From positions 62,001 through 126,000 of the forward strand of contig CALVEB010000002.1 of the NCBI GenBank assembly GCA_944326465.1: 64,000 bases of DNA, in the 5' to 3' direction. Source of the stretch: Candidatus Gastranaerophilales bacterium. GTDB taxonomy: Bacteria > Cyanobacteriota > Vampirovibrionia > Gastranaerophilales > Gastranaerophilaceae. Of the stretch, positions 27,454 through 36,669 are shown one piece after another. Below the pieces are notes generated by a model that saw only the letters and a program-made list of their open reading frames with translations, did not search any database and was not told the DNA's origin. Position 1 is the stretch's first letter, and the number at the start of each line of letters is the position of its first letter. The translations under genes were made by a program, and so were the position numbers.

Positions 27454-28707
27454 TTATTCTTGTGTTTGTTGTTGTTGTTCCTGACCCTCCTGTTGAGTTT
27501 CTTCTGTCTGCTGTGCAGGATGTGCTGACTGGAAAGCATTCAGAATTATTACAATTTTATTGATATTTTCTGCTACAGCATCTTCATTTGTGTTCCAGAA
27601 TGAATTAAGTTCAGAATTTATTTTAGCTTTAAGAGGGTTTACTGCCTGAAGAGCTTCGTTGCCTAAATCTGCAGCTTTTTCCATTAATGCATTTAAGATG
27701 TGTGACACTTCGTGTTTGCCGCCGTTGAACCAGAGTGATTTGTCATCATAAATGGTTTCTATCAAACCGCCCTTGTCGTCATTGATGTAATCCGGAGCAT
27801 AAGATGAGTTCCAGTTGTCAAATACATCTAATACATTATCTTTATTTATTTCTTCAACAGCTTCGCGCAACTGTTTGTCTTTTGTTGCAACACCATTTAC
27901 AGCATCAAAGATTCTTTCATTTATGCTTAAAACTTCCGGTGATACTTTTCTGTTTTGAGTTGTAATCAAACTTTCTTCAGGATTGCTGCCTTCCGGCGCT
28001 ATTACCTGAACATCACCCTGATCTTGTGAACCCGGAGTTGTTGCCTGATCTCCGCCAGGAGTTGTCGTTGTATCGTCGCCGCCCGGTGTAGTTGTGTCAT
28101 CATCGTCATCACCCGGAACCTGTTCTGCTTCTGCAATTAAATTTTGAAGCATTTCAGGAATTAATACCTGTAATTCTTGCGCAAGACCGGCAAGCGCTTC
28201 TATCTGGTTATTGAGATTGTCTAAAATTTGCGGATAAGTTGCTATTTGTGCCTGCATAACCACTTTTTGTATTTCAGTTTGAATCTGGTTTATTTTTTGT
28301 AAAACTTCATTAACCTGTTTTTTCTGTTCTGCTGTAAGGGTTGAGTCATTAGCCAGCGCTTCAAGTTGTGTTTTGTAACCTGAAAGATTCTGGTTTGTAT
28401 TGTTTGCAATTACTCCAATTCTGGTTTTTCTGCCATCAACGTAGCCCTGAACAGTAGGGTCAGTTCCGCCCTGCTGTATACCTGTACCCGGATAAACAGA
28501 TGTTGTCGGATACATCTGAGGCATAAATCCTGAACAACCTGAGAACATATTGCCTTGATTTAACCAATTATTCTGTATTCTGTAGGCCATATCTGCTGAA
28601 ACCCATTCAGGCATTGTGTTAAATTGAATTTGTCCACCGTAGTTTGATGCCCATGTGAATGGATAGCCTGCTGCATTTAATCTTACGTTAAAACAATTGC
28701 AACTCAT
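27454..28707 (-). CDS. Large low-complexity/coiled-coil protein, function unknown
   Basis: A 417-residue protein with no signal peptide. The N-terminal 70 residues are Cys/Asn/aromatic-rich (MSCNCFNVRLNAAGYPF). Residues about 95-200 are helical with heptad-like spacing (coiled coil). There follows an acidic Thr/Pro/Gly linker with repeated TTTPGGD units (about 203-235), a mixed domain with an HEVSHILNALMEKAADLGNEA helix, and a Gln/Glu-rich C-terminus. The HExxH-like string is HEVSH, one of the few features resembling a metalloprotease, but no surrounding signature supports that. AAGGGGAA is the ribosome-binding site. No family recognised. Confidence 0.75.
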   Translation of the reverse strand: MSCNCFNVRLNAAGYPFTWASNYGGQIQFNTMPEWVSADMAYRIQNNWLNQGNMFSGCSGFMPQMYPTTSVYPGTGIQQGGTDPTVQGYVDGRKTRIGVIANNTNQNLSGYKTQLEALANDSTLTAEQKKQVNEVLQKINQIQTEIQKVVMQAQIATYPQILDNLNNQIEALAGLAQELQVLIPEMLQNLIAEAEQVPGDDDDDTTTPGGDDTTTTPGGDQATTPGSQDQGDVQVIAPEGSNPEESLITTQNRKVSPEVLSINERIFDAVNGVATKDKQLREAVEEINKDNVLDVFDNWNSSYAPDYINDDKGGLIETIYDDKSLWFNGGKHEVSHILNALMEKAADLGNEALQAVNPLKAKINSELNSFWNTNEDAVAENINKIVIILNAFQSAHPAQQTEETQQEGQEQQQQTQE

Positions 28708-28806
28708 TGTTCTTTTCCCCTTAATTGATTCCCCGTATTTATATAAAGTATTTTGAGTTACAAAAATTGCCTTTTTCCGCCCTTTATCATAAAAAATGCC
28801 GGTAAA

Positions 28807-29466
28807 TCAAGCTTTTAAGAGGTTTACATTACTTAATATTTCTATTATATCTTCTTTTGTCAAATCCGGATTTATTTCTTTAATAGATGTTAAGCCATGG
28901 ACTTCTTCGTTAAAAATTTCTTTTAAGAGTTCCGGATTATAGTCATATAAAATAGAGCCGTGCTGGAGTATATAGCCGTCTTTTCTGAATTGAGCGGAGC
29001 CTATGAGTTTACGTCCCTGATAACATAAATCAGCGCCTGTAGAAATAAGCATGCAGTAATCGAAATGAGTGTCAGGGCGTTTAGTGCTGCCGAAGTCAGT
29101 ATCAATACCCAGTTTTTTCAGTGCATTAATCAGTATTTGTGAAATTTCTTTATAAGATGTAGTGACATTTTCACCGTGTTTTAAAAAGTTAATCGGACAA
29201 ATATAACTGTAAGTTATTTCATTGTCGTGTAAAAGTGCGCGGCCGCCCGTCAGACGTTTTACAACATCAATCCCGTATTTATTTAATAGTGAGGTATTGA
29301 GAAAGTCACTTTTCTGGTTTCGTCCTAAAGATATACAGGCAGGTTTCCAGCCGTAGAGTCTAAAAATAGGTTCCTTAAATTGTCCGGTTATAGCAAGTTC
29401 CAGCAAATCGCTGTCAATCTGCATATTTTCCTTACCTGTTCTAACTTCATAAGGTATGAATTTCAT
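28807..29466 (-). CDS. Lipoate/octanoate transferase (LipM/LplA family)
   Basis: A 219-residue protein of the biotin/lipoate ligase fold, attaching lipoyl or octanoyl groups to proteins. It has the strand-helix block RLYGWKPACISLGRNQ, the signature RLTGGRALLHDNEITYS, and the conserved Lys153 in GRKLIGSAQ followed by LQHGSI. Cys138 (FDYCML) sits where LipM octanoyltransferases carry their catalytic Cys, favouring LipM over a true lipoate ligase; this is an inference from spacing. It could modify GcvH. Adjacent and 1 base from the next gene upstream on the same strand. Confidence 0.88.
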   Translation of the reverse strand: MKFIPYEVRTGKENMQIDSDLLELAITGQFKEPIFRLYGWKPACISLGRNQKSDFLNTSLLNKYGIDVVKRLTGGRALLHDNEITYSYICPINFLKHGENVTTSYKEISQILINALKKLGIDTDFGSTKRPDTHFDYCMLISTGADLCYQGRKLIGSAQFRKDGYILQHGSILYDYNPELLKEIFNEEVHGLTSIKEINPDLTKEDIIEILSNVNLLKA

Positions 29467-30383
29467 TATTTATTCTCTTTTTCTCTTTTGGTCACATCAG
29501 CTTCAAACTGTTTAAACACATCGTTTCCGACAAATTGTTCAAGTGCTGCGCGTTTTGAATAGAAATCAGATCTGGCTTTCATCAGTATATCAAGAGATGT
29601 CCTGTAATAAGCATCAGTTATAAGAATAACTTCCCGTGAGCTTTCTTGAGATTTATCATAAATTCTTTTGCGCTCAGCAGTCATTTCTTCTATCATTTTA
29701 AGTTTTTTTCTTGCAGTCATATAACTGTAGTAAAGATCGACTGCTTTTTGCTGTAAATCTTCAACTTTTCTTACCAGAATAATCATATCAGCATCTGTTA
29801 CCTGCGTGTATTTATAATTTAATGCTTTTGTATCCTGAGACATTATCCCTAATATATTTCCGCCGATGATAGAGCCTGTGGCAAGAACAGGGCTCCCCAT
29901 ACTTGCGCCGACAATTGTGGACATGCTGGCAATAGTAGAGAGCACTTTTTTTACGGATTTTTCATCAGGCTTATCCTCTTCCGGGTTTGCAAGTTTATAC
30001 AGCGCAAAATTTATCGTATCACTCTGGGTTGCTGCGCCCTGCCAGAGTAACGATAAATCGCCAACCATTTCTTCTTCATCAAGCTGTAATTCCTGAGCCA
30101 CTTCTTTTGATATTTGTTTTATGCTTAAATCTGCATAAGTTATTTCATCTACATTAAATTTAGAATCTTCATCTTTTTTAGCAAATACAGTTGCGATATC
30201 CGGTACTTTTGTTTTACCTGTGTTTTCGGCAGTTTGTTTAACTTCCACATATTCTTTTTCAGGCTGGTCAGAAAGCCCGACGCGGTATGCCGGCGGACGC
30301 ACTGTGTTAATATCCTTGTATTCAAGCGCATAACAAGGGGCTGCAAGTGATATTATAAGTGACAAAATCAAAACTTTTTTCAT
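29466..30383 (-). CDS. Exported protein, paralogue of the upstream gene; function unknown
   Basis: A 305-residue protein with a signal peptide (ILSLIISLAAPCYA). After a Lys/Glu-rich linker there is a block DLSLLWQGA...INFALYKLANPEE, a Gly/Ala-rich hydrophobic stretch (about 165-185), then a long helical region with KVEDLQQKAVDLYYSY. All of these align in order with the 30380-31195 gene, so the two arose by tandem duplication. The stop of the upstream gene overlaps this start (ATGA) and an AGGAGG ribosome-binding site lies inside it. Periplasmic or outer-membrane location is likely. No family recognised. Confidence 0.82.
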   Translation of the reverse strand: MKKVLILSLIISLAAPCYALEYKDINTVRPPAYRVGLSDQPEKEYVEVKQTAENTGKTKVPDIATVFAKKDEDSKFNVDEITYADLSIKQISKEVAQELQLDEEEMVGDLSLLWQGAATQSDTINFALYKLANPEEDKPDEKSVKKVLSTIASMSTIVGASMGSPVLATGSIIGGNILGIMSQDTKALNYKYTQVTDADMIILVRKVEDLQQKAVDLYYSYMTARKKLKMIEEMTAERKRIYDKSQESSREVILITDAYYRTSLDILMKARSDFYSKRAALEQFVGNDVFKQFEADVTKREKENK

Positions 30384-31195
30384 TGTTTTGCCTCCTGTCC
30401 TTTTAATAGTGTTGCGTTATAATTGTACTGATATAAATTCAGGTTATCCACAACTTTTTTACCTGCAAGCCTTTGTAATTCAATGTGATAACGTTTTGCA
30501 TTTTCCATAAAATAAAATTCTTCTATACGCATGTTGTCATATAGAGCAGATGATATTGTAATTTCAAGAATATCTTCATTTTCAAGTGCATTAGCATAAT
30601 TTTTGTGATAAAGCAGTAATCTTGAACGCGTTTCTTTTAGTTGCGTTAAGCTGCTTTTGTAATTGTAGTAAGCTTCGATAATTTTATCCTGCAAGTTTTC
30701 GACAAGACCTGCAAGTTCAATTAATTCGGTATCGGTCAACGGAATTTCTGTCGGGATATTTTTCCGGTTGATGAAATTTTGAGCGAGACGTCCGGCTGAA
30801 TATGCGGCGGTTTGGGTCATATAGTCTGCTCCGATAAGTGACGGCGCAAAAGAGGCGCCTGCTACTATTGCAGAAAGTGTTTTTGCCATTAATGAAGAAT
30901 GAATTCTACGCTGACTTTCCGGAGTCGAGAGTTTTTTAAGTGCAAAACCTATAACCTGATTGTTCTCAACAGTTCCTTTCCAGAGGTTTTCGATGTCCTG
31001 CAAATCTTTTTCTTTTTGCAGTTTTACAAGTTCTTCCATTACCTGTTCATCAGTCAGCACAAGAGATTCTTTTTTCTTAACCTTGACCTGTGGCAGTTCA
31101 ATTTTAGGTTTCTCTACGTTTTGCAGATGAACTTCGGCTGCTATTGCAGGCATGGTCATTGTACACAATAAAAATAAAACTGCTATCTTCTTCAT
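30380..31195 (-). CDS. Exported protein, paralogue of the downstream gene; function unknown
   Basis: A 271-residue protein starting MKKIAVLFLLCTMTMPAIAA, a clear signal peptide. The 6-residue longer frame upstream is discarded. It shares with its neighbour the DIENLWKGTVENNQVIGFALKKL block, the hydrophobic Gly/Ala segment with SLIGADYMTQTAAYSAG, and the helical LVENLQDKIIEAYYNY region. The overall helical, TolC-periplasmic-like character suggests an envelope-associated role, but no family is recognised. First gene of a three-gene run with its paralogue and the lipoyl transferase. Confidence 0.82.
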   Translation of the reverse strand: MKKIAVLFLLCTMTMPAIAAEVHLQNVEKPKIELPQVKVKKKESLVLTDEQVMEELVKLQKEKDLQDIENLWKGTVENNQVIGFALKKLSTPESQRRIHSSLMAKTLSAIVAGASFAPSLIGADYMTQTAAYSAGRLAQNFINRKNIPTEIPLTDTELIELAGLVENLQDKIIEAYYNYKSSLTQLKETRSRLLLYHKNYANALENEDILEITISSALYDNMRIEEFYFMENAKRYHIELQRLAGKKVVDNLNLYQYNYNATLLKGQEAKQ

Positions 31196-31312
31196 AATTA
31201 ATTTATAGCACAACTGAATTTATAAATCCAATGATTGATTAAGTTATACATCAAAAGATTGTTCTATAGAGTGTGCAAAATCTATAGAATTAATATTGAA
31301 GAGAGGTTTTTT

Positions 31313-32062
31313 GTGGCTACAGAAGTAACAAATATAAAAACAATACAGAAGGCAAAGAATAAACCCGTTAACAATTTTTGCTTAAAGGCTGATGCTCTCA
31401 GGAATGAAAATTCTTTCAAAGAGGCCGCTGCAAATTATTTGAATGCAATTCTTATAGACAGGGAGGATGCTCATTCTTATTACGGGCTTGGGGTTTGTTT
31501 CAAGCATCTGGAAAACTACGCAAAAGCCATAAAATATTTAGAAAAAGCCACTGAAATTGATAACGAATATTACGAAGCCTTTTTTGAAATGGGAGTCTGT
31601 CATCTTCTGGAAGGAATACCTTGCGGCGCAATAAAGAATTTTGTCAGGGCAATACAGATAAATCCTGAAAAGCCGGAGGCAATACTTCAATTAGGTATCT
31701 CACATGAACTATGCGAAGAATATGATTTAGCACTGATGATTTATCAAAAATTAATCGAAAATTCTCCGGGATTTTTAAAGGCTTATGACCATAAATCAAC
31801 TCTTTTGATGAAGCTTGACCGGTATCAGGAAGCCTCAAAAGTGTTGAATGAACTTATTAAACTCAACCCCGAGTACTATCGTGCCTACGCAGGCATAGCA
31901 ATTTGTTTTGACAAGCTGGGCAAAAAAAGTGATGCACAAAGATACTACAGAAAGTTCTTAATTATGAAACCGTTTTCTCATCAGGCTCAGTTTGTCAAAA
32001 ACAGGTTGCTCAAATTGAAATCTCTGAGTTCAAAAAAACAAAACTTAAAACTTGTAGATTAA
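31313..32062 (+). CDS. TPR-repeat protein
   Basis: A 249-residue cytoplasmic protein built from about six tetratricopeptide repeats (A-L-G pattern: YYGLGVCFKHLENYAKAIKYLEKATEID, and so on), ending in a basic tail. It is a scaffold for protein-protein interaction with no enzymatic motif. A GTG start at 31313 is preceded by GAGAGG at 6-base spacing and gives a plausible N-terminus (MATEV). The upstream TTG at 31235 has no ribosome-binding site and is rejected. The partner is unknown; it lies between an exported-protein pair and the ADP-ribosyltransferase-like gene. Confidence 0.88.
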   Translation: MATEVTNIKTIQKAKNKPVNNFCLKADALRNENSFKEAAANYLNAILIDREDAHSYYGLGVCFKHLENYAKAIKYLEKATEIDNEYYEAFFEMGVCHLLEGIPCGAIKNFVRAIQINPEKPEAILQLGISHELCEEYDLALMIYQKLIENSPGFLKAYDHKSTLLMKLDRYQEASKVLNELIKLNPEYYRAYAGIAICFDKLGKKSDAQRYYRKFLIMKPFSHQAQFVKNRLLKLKSLSSKKQNLKLVD

Positions 32063-32113
32063 TCAGGCAATTTTTTTTATCCGTCTGTTTTTATATAAAC
32101 AGGTAGAAGGATT

Positions 32114-33187
32114 ATGTATTATTTTGATAAAGTAAGTCGTGTAAAACCGCGGGCAAATATTCAAACTCGAGAATCTGTCAAGCCTGAACAACCTAAAGTT
32201 CAGACAAAAGCTGACAAAGAAATATCACATGCCGCAAAATATATGATCGGCGCAACAGCACTTGCTGCAACGGTTGCTTTTGGCATACTTATGCGAAAGA
32301 AACTGAAAAGGCCTAAATTTAAACCTATTACAGAAGAATTGAAGCGTCCTCTGGCGCAGAGGCCTCAGCCAATTCCGTATGAAAAGCCGCCTATGGAGCC
32401 GACGCCGCGCGCACAATGGATTTATGATAAAACCGAAAGAAAGTTACATGCCACAAATCCGCTTACACCTGAAAAAGTAGATAACAATATATTAAAAACA
32501 ACTGATAACAATCCTTTTAGCTGGTCTGCTAAGGATATGAAGGAATACTACGTAAAACTGGAAAAAGATTCTGCAAAAGCAGCACTTGAAGAGCAGCGTG
32601 CGCTTAAAATCAATCAGCACCGCGAAGCACTTTTCAGACCAAACGATAAACAGGTAAAAGTTCAAGGAAAAAATTTCGACACAGAAGAAGCAATTGCCGT
32701 AGGGTCTTATCAGGATAATTACAGTTATAACAATTTACTGCGCGATGGTGAAGTTATTCCTGAAAAAGTTAAAGAAATACGCATAATGGATAAAATAGCA
32801 CAGGAAGCTCCGCCTCTGGCTGATGATGCTGTTGTTTACCGCGGTATCCGTACAAAAGTCTGGTATGAACCAGAAAGACATCTGCCAATCGCCGATAAAA
32901 TCAAAAAAGGCGCAATAATAGAAGATCCTTCGTTTGTTTCAACAGCAAGAAAAGATTCTGATCTTTTGACACACTTTAATCCGGTTGAAAATCCCGCAAT
33001 AGGCTGTGAAGATAATCCTATCGGCTATATGATGAGAATAAAACTGCCTAAAGGCTCAAAAGTAATTGACTGCGGCCGCGGAGGAATTTATCACGATGAA
33101 ATAATTTTGCCGCGTAATTCAAAAATAAGAATTAACGATATTGACGAAGCAAATCATATTCTTGATTGTGAATATCTTCTATCTTAA
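32114..33187 (+). CDS. Putative membrane-anchored ADP-ribosyltransferase (R-S-E class)
   Basis: A 357-residue protein. A polar N-terminus is followed by one hydrophobic helix (about residues 43-61, IGATALAATVAFGIL) and then Arg/Lys/Pro-rich linker. The C-terminal 170 residues carry the order of motifs expected of arginine/asparagine-type ADP-ribosyltransferases: YSYNNLLRDG (203-212), VVYRGI with Arg243, a Gly-x-x-I-x-D-x-S-F-x-S-T element (SFVSTA, Ser276-Thr277), MRIKLPKGSKV, and HDEIILPRN with Glu329. Only the first residue of the E-x-E motif deviates (His327). The fold assignment is inference from motif order. An AGAAGGA ribosome-binding site precedes the ATG; a small hairpin lies just upstream. 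The 3' end overlaps the convergent phosphohexomutase gene by 9 bases. Confidence 0.78.
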   Translation: MYYFDKVSRVKPRANIQTRESVKPEQPKVQTKADKEISHAAKYMIGATALAATVAFGILMRKKLKRPKFKPITEELKRPLAQRPQPIPYEKPPMEPTPRAQWIYDKTERKLHATNPLTPEKVDNNILKTTDNNPFSWSAKDMKEYYVKLEKDSAKAALEEQRALKINQHREALFRPNDKQVKVQGKNFDTEEAIAVGSYQDNYSYNNLLRDGEVIPEKVKEIRIMDKIAQEAPPLADDAVVYRGIRTKVWYEPERHLPIADKIKKGAIIEDPSFVSTARKDSDLLTHFNPVENPAIGCEDNPIGYMMRIKLPKGSKVIDCGRGGIYHDEIILPRNSKIRINDIDEANHILDCEYLLS

Positions 33188-34552
33188 ATAACTTTTAAGT
33201 TTTTCGATTTTTTCTAAGCTGTCGCTTTCAAAATATATTCGCAAAAGCGGTTCTGTTCCGCTCGGGCGGACTAATATCCAGCTTGTATCATCATCAAAAT
33301 AAAGCTTTACGCCGTCTTTTGTATCCATACTTTTCACTATAAAATCGCCTACTGTTTTTTTAGAACGAAATTCATCCAGTACAGGTTTAATCTCACCGGT
33401 ATTATCTAAATGTTTATCAATCCTGTCGTTATAAAAATGACAGCCGACAAAGTCATATAAATCTTTTTGCATTTCAAAAAGCGGTTTATCAGCATAAGCC
33501 ATTGCTTCTAAAATAAGCAAATTAGCAAGAATGCCGTCTTTTTCAGGAATATGTCCCTGAATACTCAAGCCTCCGCTTTCTTCTCCTCCGATTATCGGGT
33601 TAAACTTACGCATTGCATCTCCGACATGTTTAAATCCGACGGCAGTCTCTATTATATCGACGCCAAGTTTTTCCGCTGTTTTGTTTAATAAAAGACTTGC
33701 GCCGACTGTTTTGACCAGCCCGCCTTTGAAGTTTTTACGGGTTTTAAGGTGTATCAAAAGTATTGCGATAATTTCGTTTGGCGAAACATATTCGCCTTTT
33801 TCATTAATTACCCCAAATCGGTCGCTGTCGCCGTCATTTGCAAACCCGACTGCATTATCATATTCTTTTACTTTTGCAATTAATTCTTGCAAATATTTTG
33901 GTTTAGGTTCCGGCATGCCGCCGCCAAAATTCACGTCATGGTACATGTGTATGGCTTCAAACGGAATATTTTCTTCTTTTAAAATTTCATCAAAATATCC
34001 GATACTTGCAGCATATAATCCGTCAAAAATGATTTTGCTTTTTAATTTTCTGATTGCAGTAAAATCAATAAGAGATTTTATATGTTCAAAATAAGCCGGA
34101 CTAAAATTGTATTCAATAATTTTACCATTCCCGAATTTATTAGTGGACTCTCCTAAATTGGCAACAAGTTCATCGGTAATATCACTTGTTGCAGGGCCGG
34201 CATAATCAGGAATAAATTTTATCCCTAAATATTCAGGCGGGTTGTGTGACGCCGTGAACATAACCGCGCAGGCATCTAAAAATTTTGCATTAAAAGCAAG
34301 AACAGGCGTCGGGATAATTTTATCGCTATAAAGAACTTCAAACCCCAAACCGCTTAATATTTCTGCCGCCTGTTTTGAAAATTCACCGGCCTTATTCCGC
34401 GGGTCATAACCTATAAGGATTTTCTTTTCAGCGCCAAATTTTTCATATACATATTTCCCGATTGCTTTTATAACGGTTTCAACATTTTCTGCATTAAAAT
34501 CTTTACCAACAACAGCACGCCAGCCGTCTGTTCCAAATTTAATATTTGCCAT
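33179..34552 (-). CDS. Phosphoglucomutase/phosphomannomutase family protein
   Basis: A 457-residue alpha-D-phosphohexomutase interconverting hexose 1- and 6-phosphates in cytoplasmic sugar metabolism. It shows KFGTDGWRAVVGKDF at the N-terminus, the phosphoserine loop FTASHNPPEYLG (Ser102), the Mg2+ loop NDGDSDRFGV, the sugar-binding GGEESGGLS and the C-terminal phosphate-binding RPSGTEPLLRIY. The substrate (glucose or mannose) cannot be told from sequence. An AGAGAGA ribosome-binding site precedes the ATG. Confidence 0.95.
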   Translation of the reverse strand: MANIKFGTDGWRAVVGKDFNAENVETVIKAIGKYVYEKFGAEKKILIGYDPRNKAGEFSKQAAEILSGLGFEVLYSDKIIPTPVLAFNAKFLDACAVMFTASHNPPEYLGIKFIPDYAGPATSDITDELVANLGESTNKFGNGKIIEYNFSPAYFEHIKSLIDFTAIRKLKSKIIFDGLYAASIGYFDEILKEENIPFEAIHMYHDVNFGGGMPEPKPKYLQELIAKVKEYDNAVGFANDGDSDRFGVINEKGEYVSPNEIIAILLIHLKTRKNFKGGLVKTVGASLLLNKTAEKLGVDIIETAVGFKHVGDAMRKFNPIIGGEESGGLSIQGHIPEKDGILANLLILEAMAYADKPLFEMQKDLYDFVGCHFYNDRIDKHLDNTGEIKPVLDEFRSKKTVGDFIVKSMDTKDGVKLYFDDDTSWILVRPSGTEPLLRIYFESDSLEKIEKLKSYLR

Positions 34553-34607
34553 ATAATCTCTCTTTCTGTTATAATAATTACAATAGCTTAAAAAGGAAGT
34601 GAACGCA

Positions 34608-35456
34608 ATGATGAATTTTGAAGATGTACAGAATATCGCATATTTAGGACCGCAAGGATCATTTTCCGAAATGGCGACGGATAAATTTTGTGAAAAATAT
34701 AATATTCAGGCTGTTCCGACTCCTTTAACTACTATTAAACAGGTTGTTGAATATGTTGATGCTAACCCTAATACATTAGGCGTGCTTCCCGTGGAGAATT
34801 CAATTGAAGGCACTGTAACGCAGTCGCTTGACAATCTGATGTTTACAAAAAATCCAAATATTTATATTCTCTCTGAATATATAATGCCTATACATCACTG
34901 TTTATTAGCGCGTACAACTGAAATTTCCAGTATTGCAAACATAATCTCACACCCGCAGGCGCTCGCACAGTGCCAGAATTTTATCTATAATGAAATGCCG
35001 TATCATGTGAATATTATTGAGGCCGCATCTACTTCAGAAGCTGCACGTTCTCTTGTTAATTACAATTTGACTTATGCTGCTATAGGCAGTAAAAAAACTG
35101 CTGATGTGTATTATCTGAATGTGCTCAGAGAAAATATCAATGATGATAAAACCAACAGAACGCGATTTGTGCTCATAGGCGATTTTGAAACAGAGCCCAC
35201 TGAAGATGACAGAACATCTCTTGCGTTTTCAACAGCTAATAAACCCGGAGCGCTTTTAGAGGTGTTGAAAGTATTTTTAGAAAATGATATCAATTTATCT
35301 TATATAGCGTCACGGCCTTCCAAACAAAAGTTCGGGGATTATATATTTATAGTCAATTTTGACGGGCATATTAAAGATCCGCTTATGTTTAAGACAATTC
35401 AGCAGGTTAGAGAAAAAACAGATTTTCTGAGATTTCTGGGGTCATATTCCAAGTAG
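34608..35456 (+). CDS. pheA: Prephenate dehydratase
   Basis: Converts prephenate to phenylpyruvate in phenylalanine synthesis. A monofunctional 282-residue form: catalytic periplasmic-binding-like domain (LGPQGSFSEMATDKF, GVLPVENSIEGTV, NRTRFVLIG) followed by a C-terminal ACT domain (about 200-280, TSLAFSTANKPGALLEVL) that gives feedback inhibition by Phe. There is no chorismate mutase domain. AAGGAAG with 8-base spacing selects the ATG at 34608 over a GTG at 34599. Confidence 0.96.
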   Translation: MMNFEDVQNIAYLGPQGSFSEMATDKFCEKYNIQAVPTPLTTIKQVVEYVDANPNTLGVLPVENSIEGTVTQSLDNLMFTKNPNIYILSEYIMPIHHCLLARTTEISSIANIISHPQALAQCQNFIYNEMPYHVNIIEAASTSEAARSLVNYNLTYAAIGSKKTADVYYLNVLRENINDDKTNRTRFVLIGDFETEPTEDDRTSLAFSTANKPGALLEVLKVFLENDINLSYIASRPSKQKFGDYIFIVNFDGHIKDPLMFKTIQQVREKTDFLRFLGSYSK

Positions 35457-35470
35457 AATAATGGCGATAA

Positions 35471-36565
35471 TTAATCTGTAATTTTGCCGTTTTCTATTTT
35501 ATAAATTTTGACATCTTTCAAAAATTCGTCTTCAAACAGTATTGTATCAACAGAAGTTATAACGGTTTGCGTTTTGTTGTTAATTGATTTAAGAAGATAA
35601 TTCTGGCGCAAATCGTCAAGTTCTGCCAGCACATCATCAAGCAGCAAAATCGGCTCATCACCAGTTTTTTCCGTAATAATATCAAGTTCTGAAAGTTTTA
35701 GGGCAAGTACAATTGTTCTTTGCTGGCCTTGAGATGCATATTTTGTTGCCTCATTGTTATTTATAAAGAAAGCTATATCATCACGGTGCGGCCCGACGCA
35801 GGACTGTCCGCGGCGGATTTCTTCATTTTTTCTCTCTTCTAAAGAGTTTTCAAAGGCCTGTGCAATATCATCAATTTCTTCTTCGTCATCTAAGAATGAA
35901 CATAAATATTCAAGTCTTAAATCTTCAGTTTCAGAGATTATTAAATGTTTTTCTTTTGCTATTTTTTCAATTTCTTTTAAGAATTTTTTTCTTAAATATA
36001 TGATATTGCTGCCTGTAATTGTTAGTTGTTCATTGTAAACATCAAGAAGAGTATCATTAATAACCCCTTCTTTTAGAAAGTTGTTTTTTTGAATCCTTAT
36101 TTTATCATATTTGGAAAGTCTTTCATCGTAGGCCGGATAAACCTGCGATATGGCTCTGTCAAGCCAATCCCGTCTATCAGAAGGATTACCGCGTAGAAGC
36201 AAAAGGTCAGATGTTGAAAATAATACTGTCCTTAATACTGATTTGAAATTTTTAGGAGTTGTTTTAACTCTGTTAATCTTTAATTCACGGCTTTTTTCTC
36301 TTGTATATGAGAATGCAAGTTCAATGTCTGTATCAGCTTTGATAATATTTGCTTCTATTTCTGTTTTTGGGGCGTCAAAGTTAATCAGTTCAATACTGTT
36401 TGATGTTCTCGGACTTTTCAGGGATGACAAAAAATAAATGCTTTCCAGAATATTTGTTTTTCCCTGGGCATTTTTTCCTATAATTAAAACTTTATTAGAA
36501 TTGAAATCAAGGCTTAAATCCTTGCAATTTCTGTAATTAGTCAGTTTTAAATCCACAAGTCTCAT
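35471..36565 (-). CDS. recF: DNA replication and repair protein RecF
   Basis: SMC-like ABC ATPase that loads RecA at gaps with RecOR. At 364 residues it has normal length. Features are Walker A GKNAQGKT at residues 30-37, the mid-protein LLRGNPSDRRDWLD, the signature ASQGQQRTIVLALKLSEL, and Walker B LLLDDVLAELD. The ATG at 36565 starts MRLVDLKLTNYRN, as in other RecF; a five-residue longer frame is discarded. No ribosome-binding site is seen, and TATAAT ends exactly 6 bases before the ATG, suggesting a leaderless mRNA. Confidence 0.95.
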   Translation of the reverse strand: MRLVDLKLTNYRNCKDLSLDFNSNKVLIIGKNAQGKTNILESIYFLSSLKSPRTSNSIELINFDAPKTEIEANIIKADTDIELAFSYTREKSRELKINRVKTTPKNFKSVLRTVLFSTSDLLLLRGNPSDRRDWLDRAISQVYPAYDERLSKYDKIRIQKNNFLKEGVINDTLLDVYNEQLTITGSNIIYLRKKFLKEIEKIAKEKHLIISETEDLRLEYLCSFLDDEEEIDDIAQAFENSLEERKNEEIRRGQSCVGPHRDDIAFFINNNEATKYASQGQQRTIVLALKLSELDIITEKTGDEPILLLDDVLAELDDLRQNYLLKSINNKTQTVITSVDTILFEDEFLKDVKIYKIENGKITD

Positions 36566-36669
36566 ATAATTATTATACATTAAACATAGTATTTCTTATG
36601 AAAAATTAGACGCAAACCAAATTTTCATATATAATATTTATAACGGCATAAGATATACGAAAGGATATT

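Noticed and set aside
27691-27720. HEVSH string in the 27454-28707 protein as a zinc protease motif
   Set aside because: HEVSH matches HExxH, but there is no third ligand signature or known protease context, so no enzymatic call is made.
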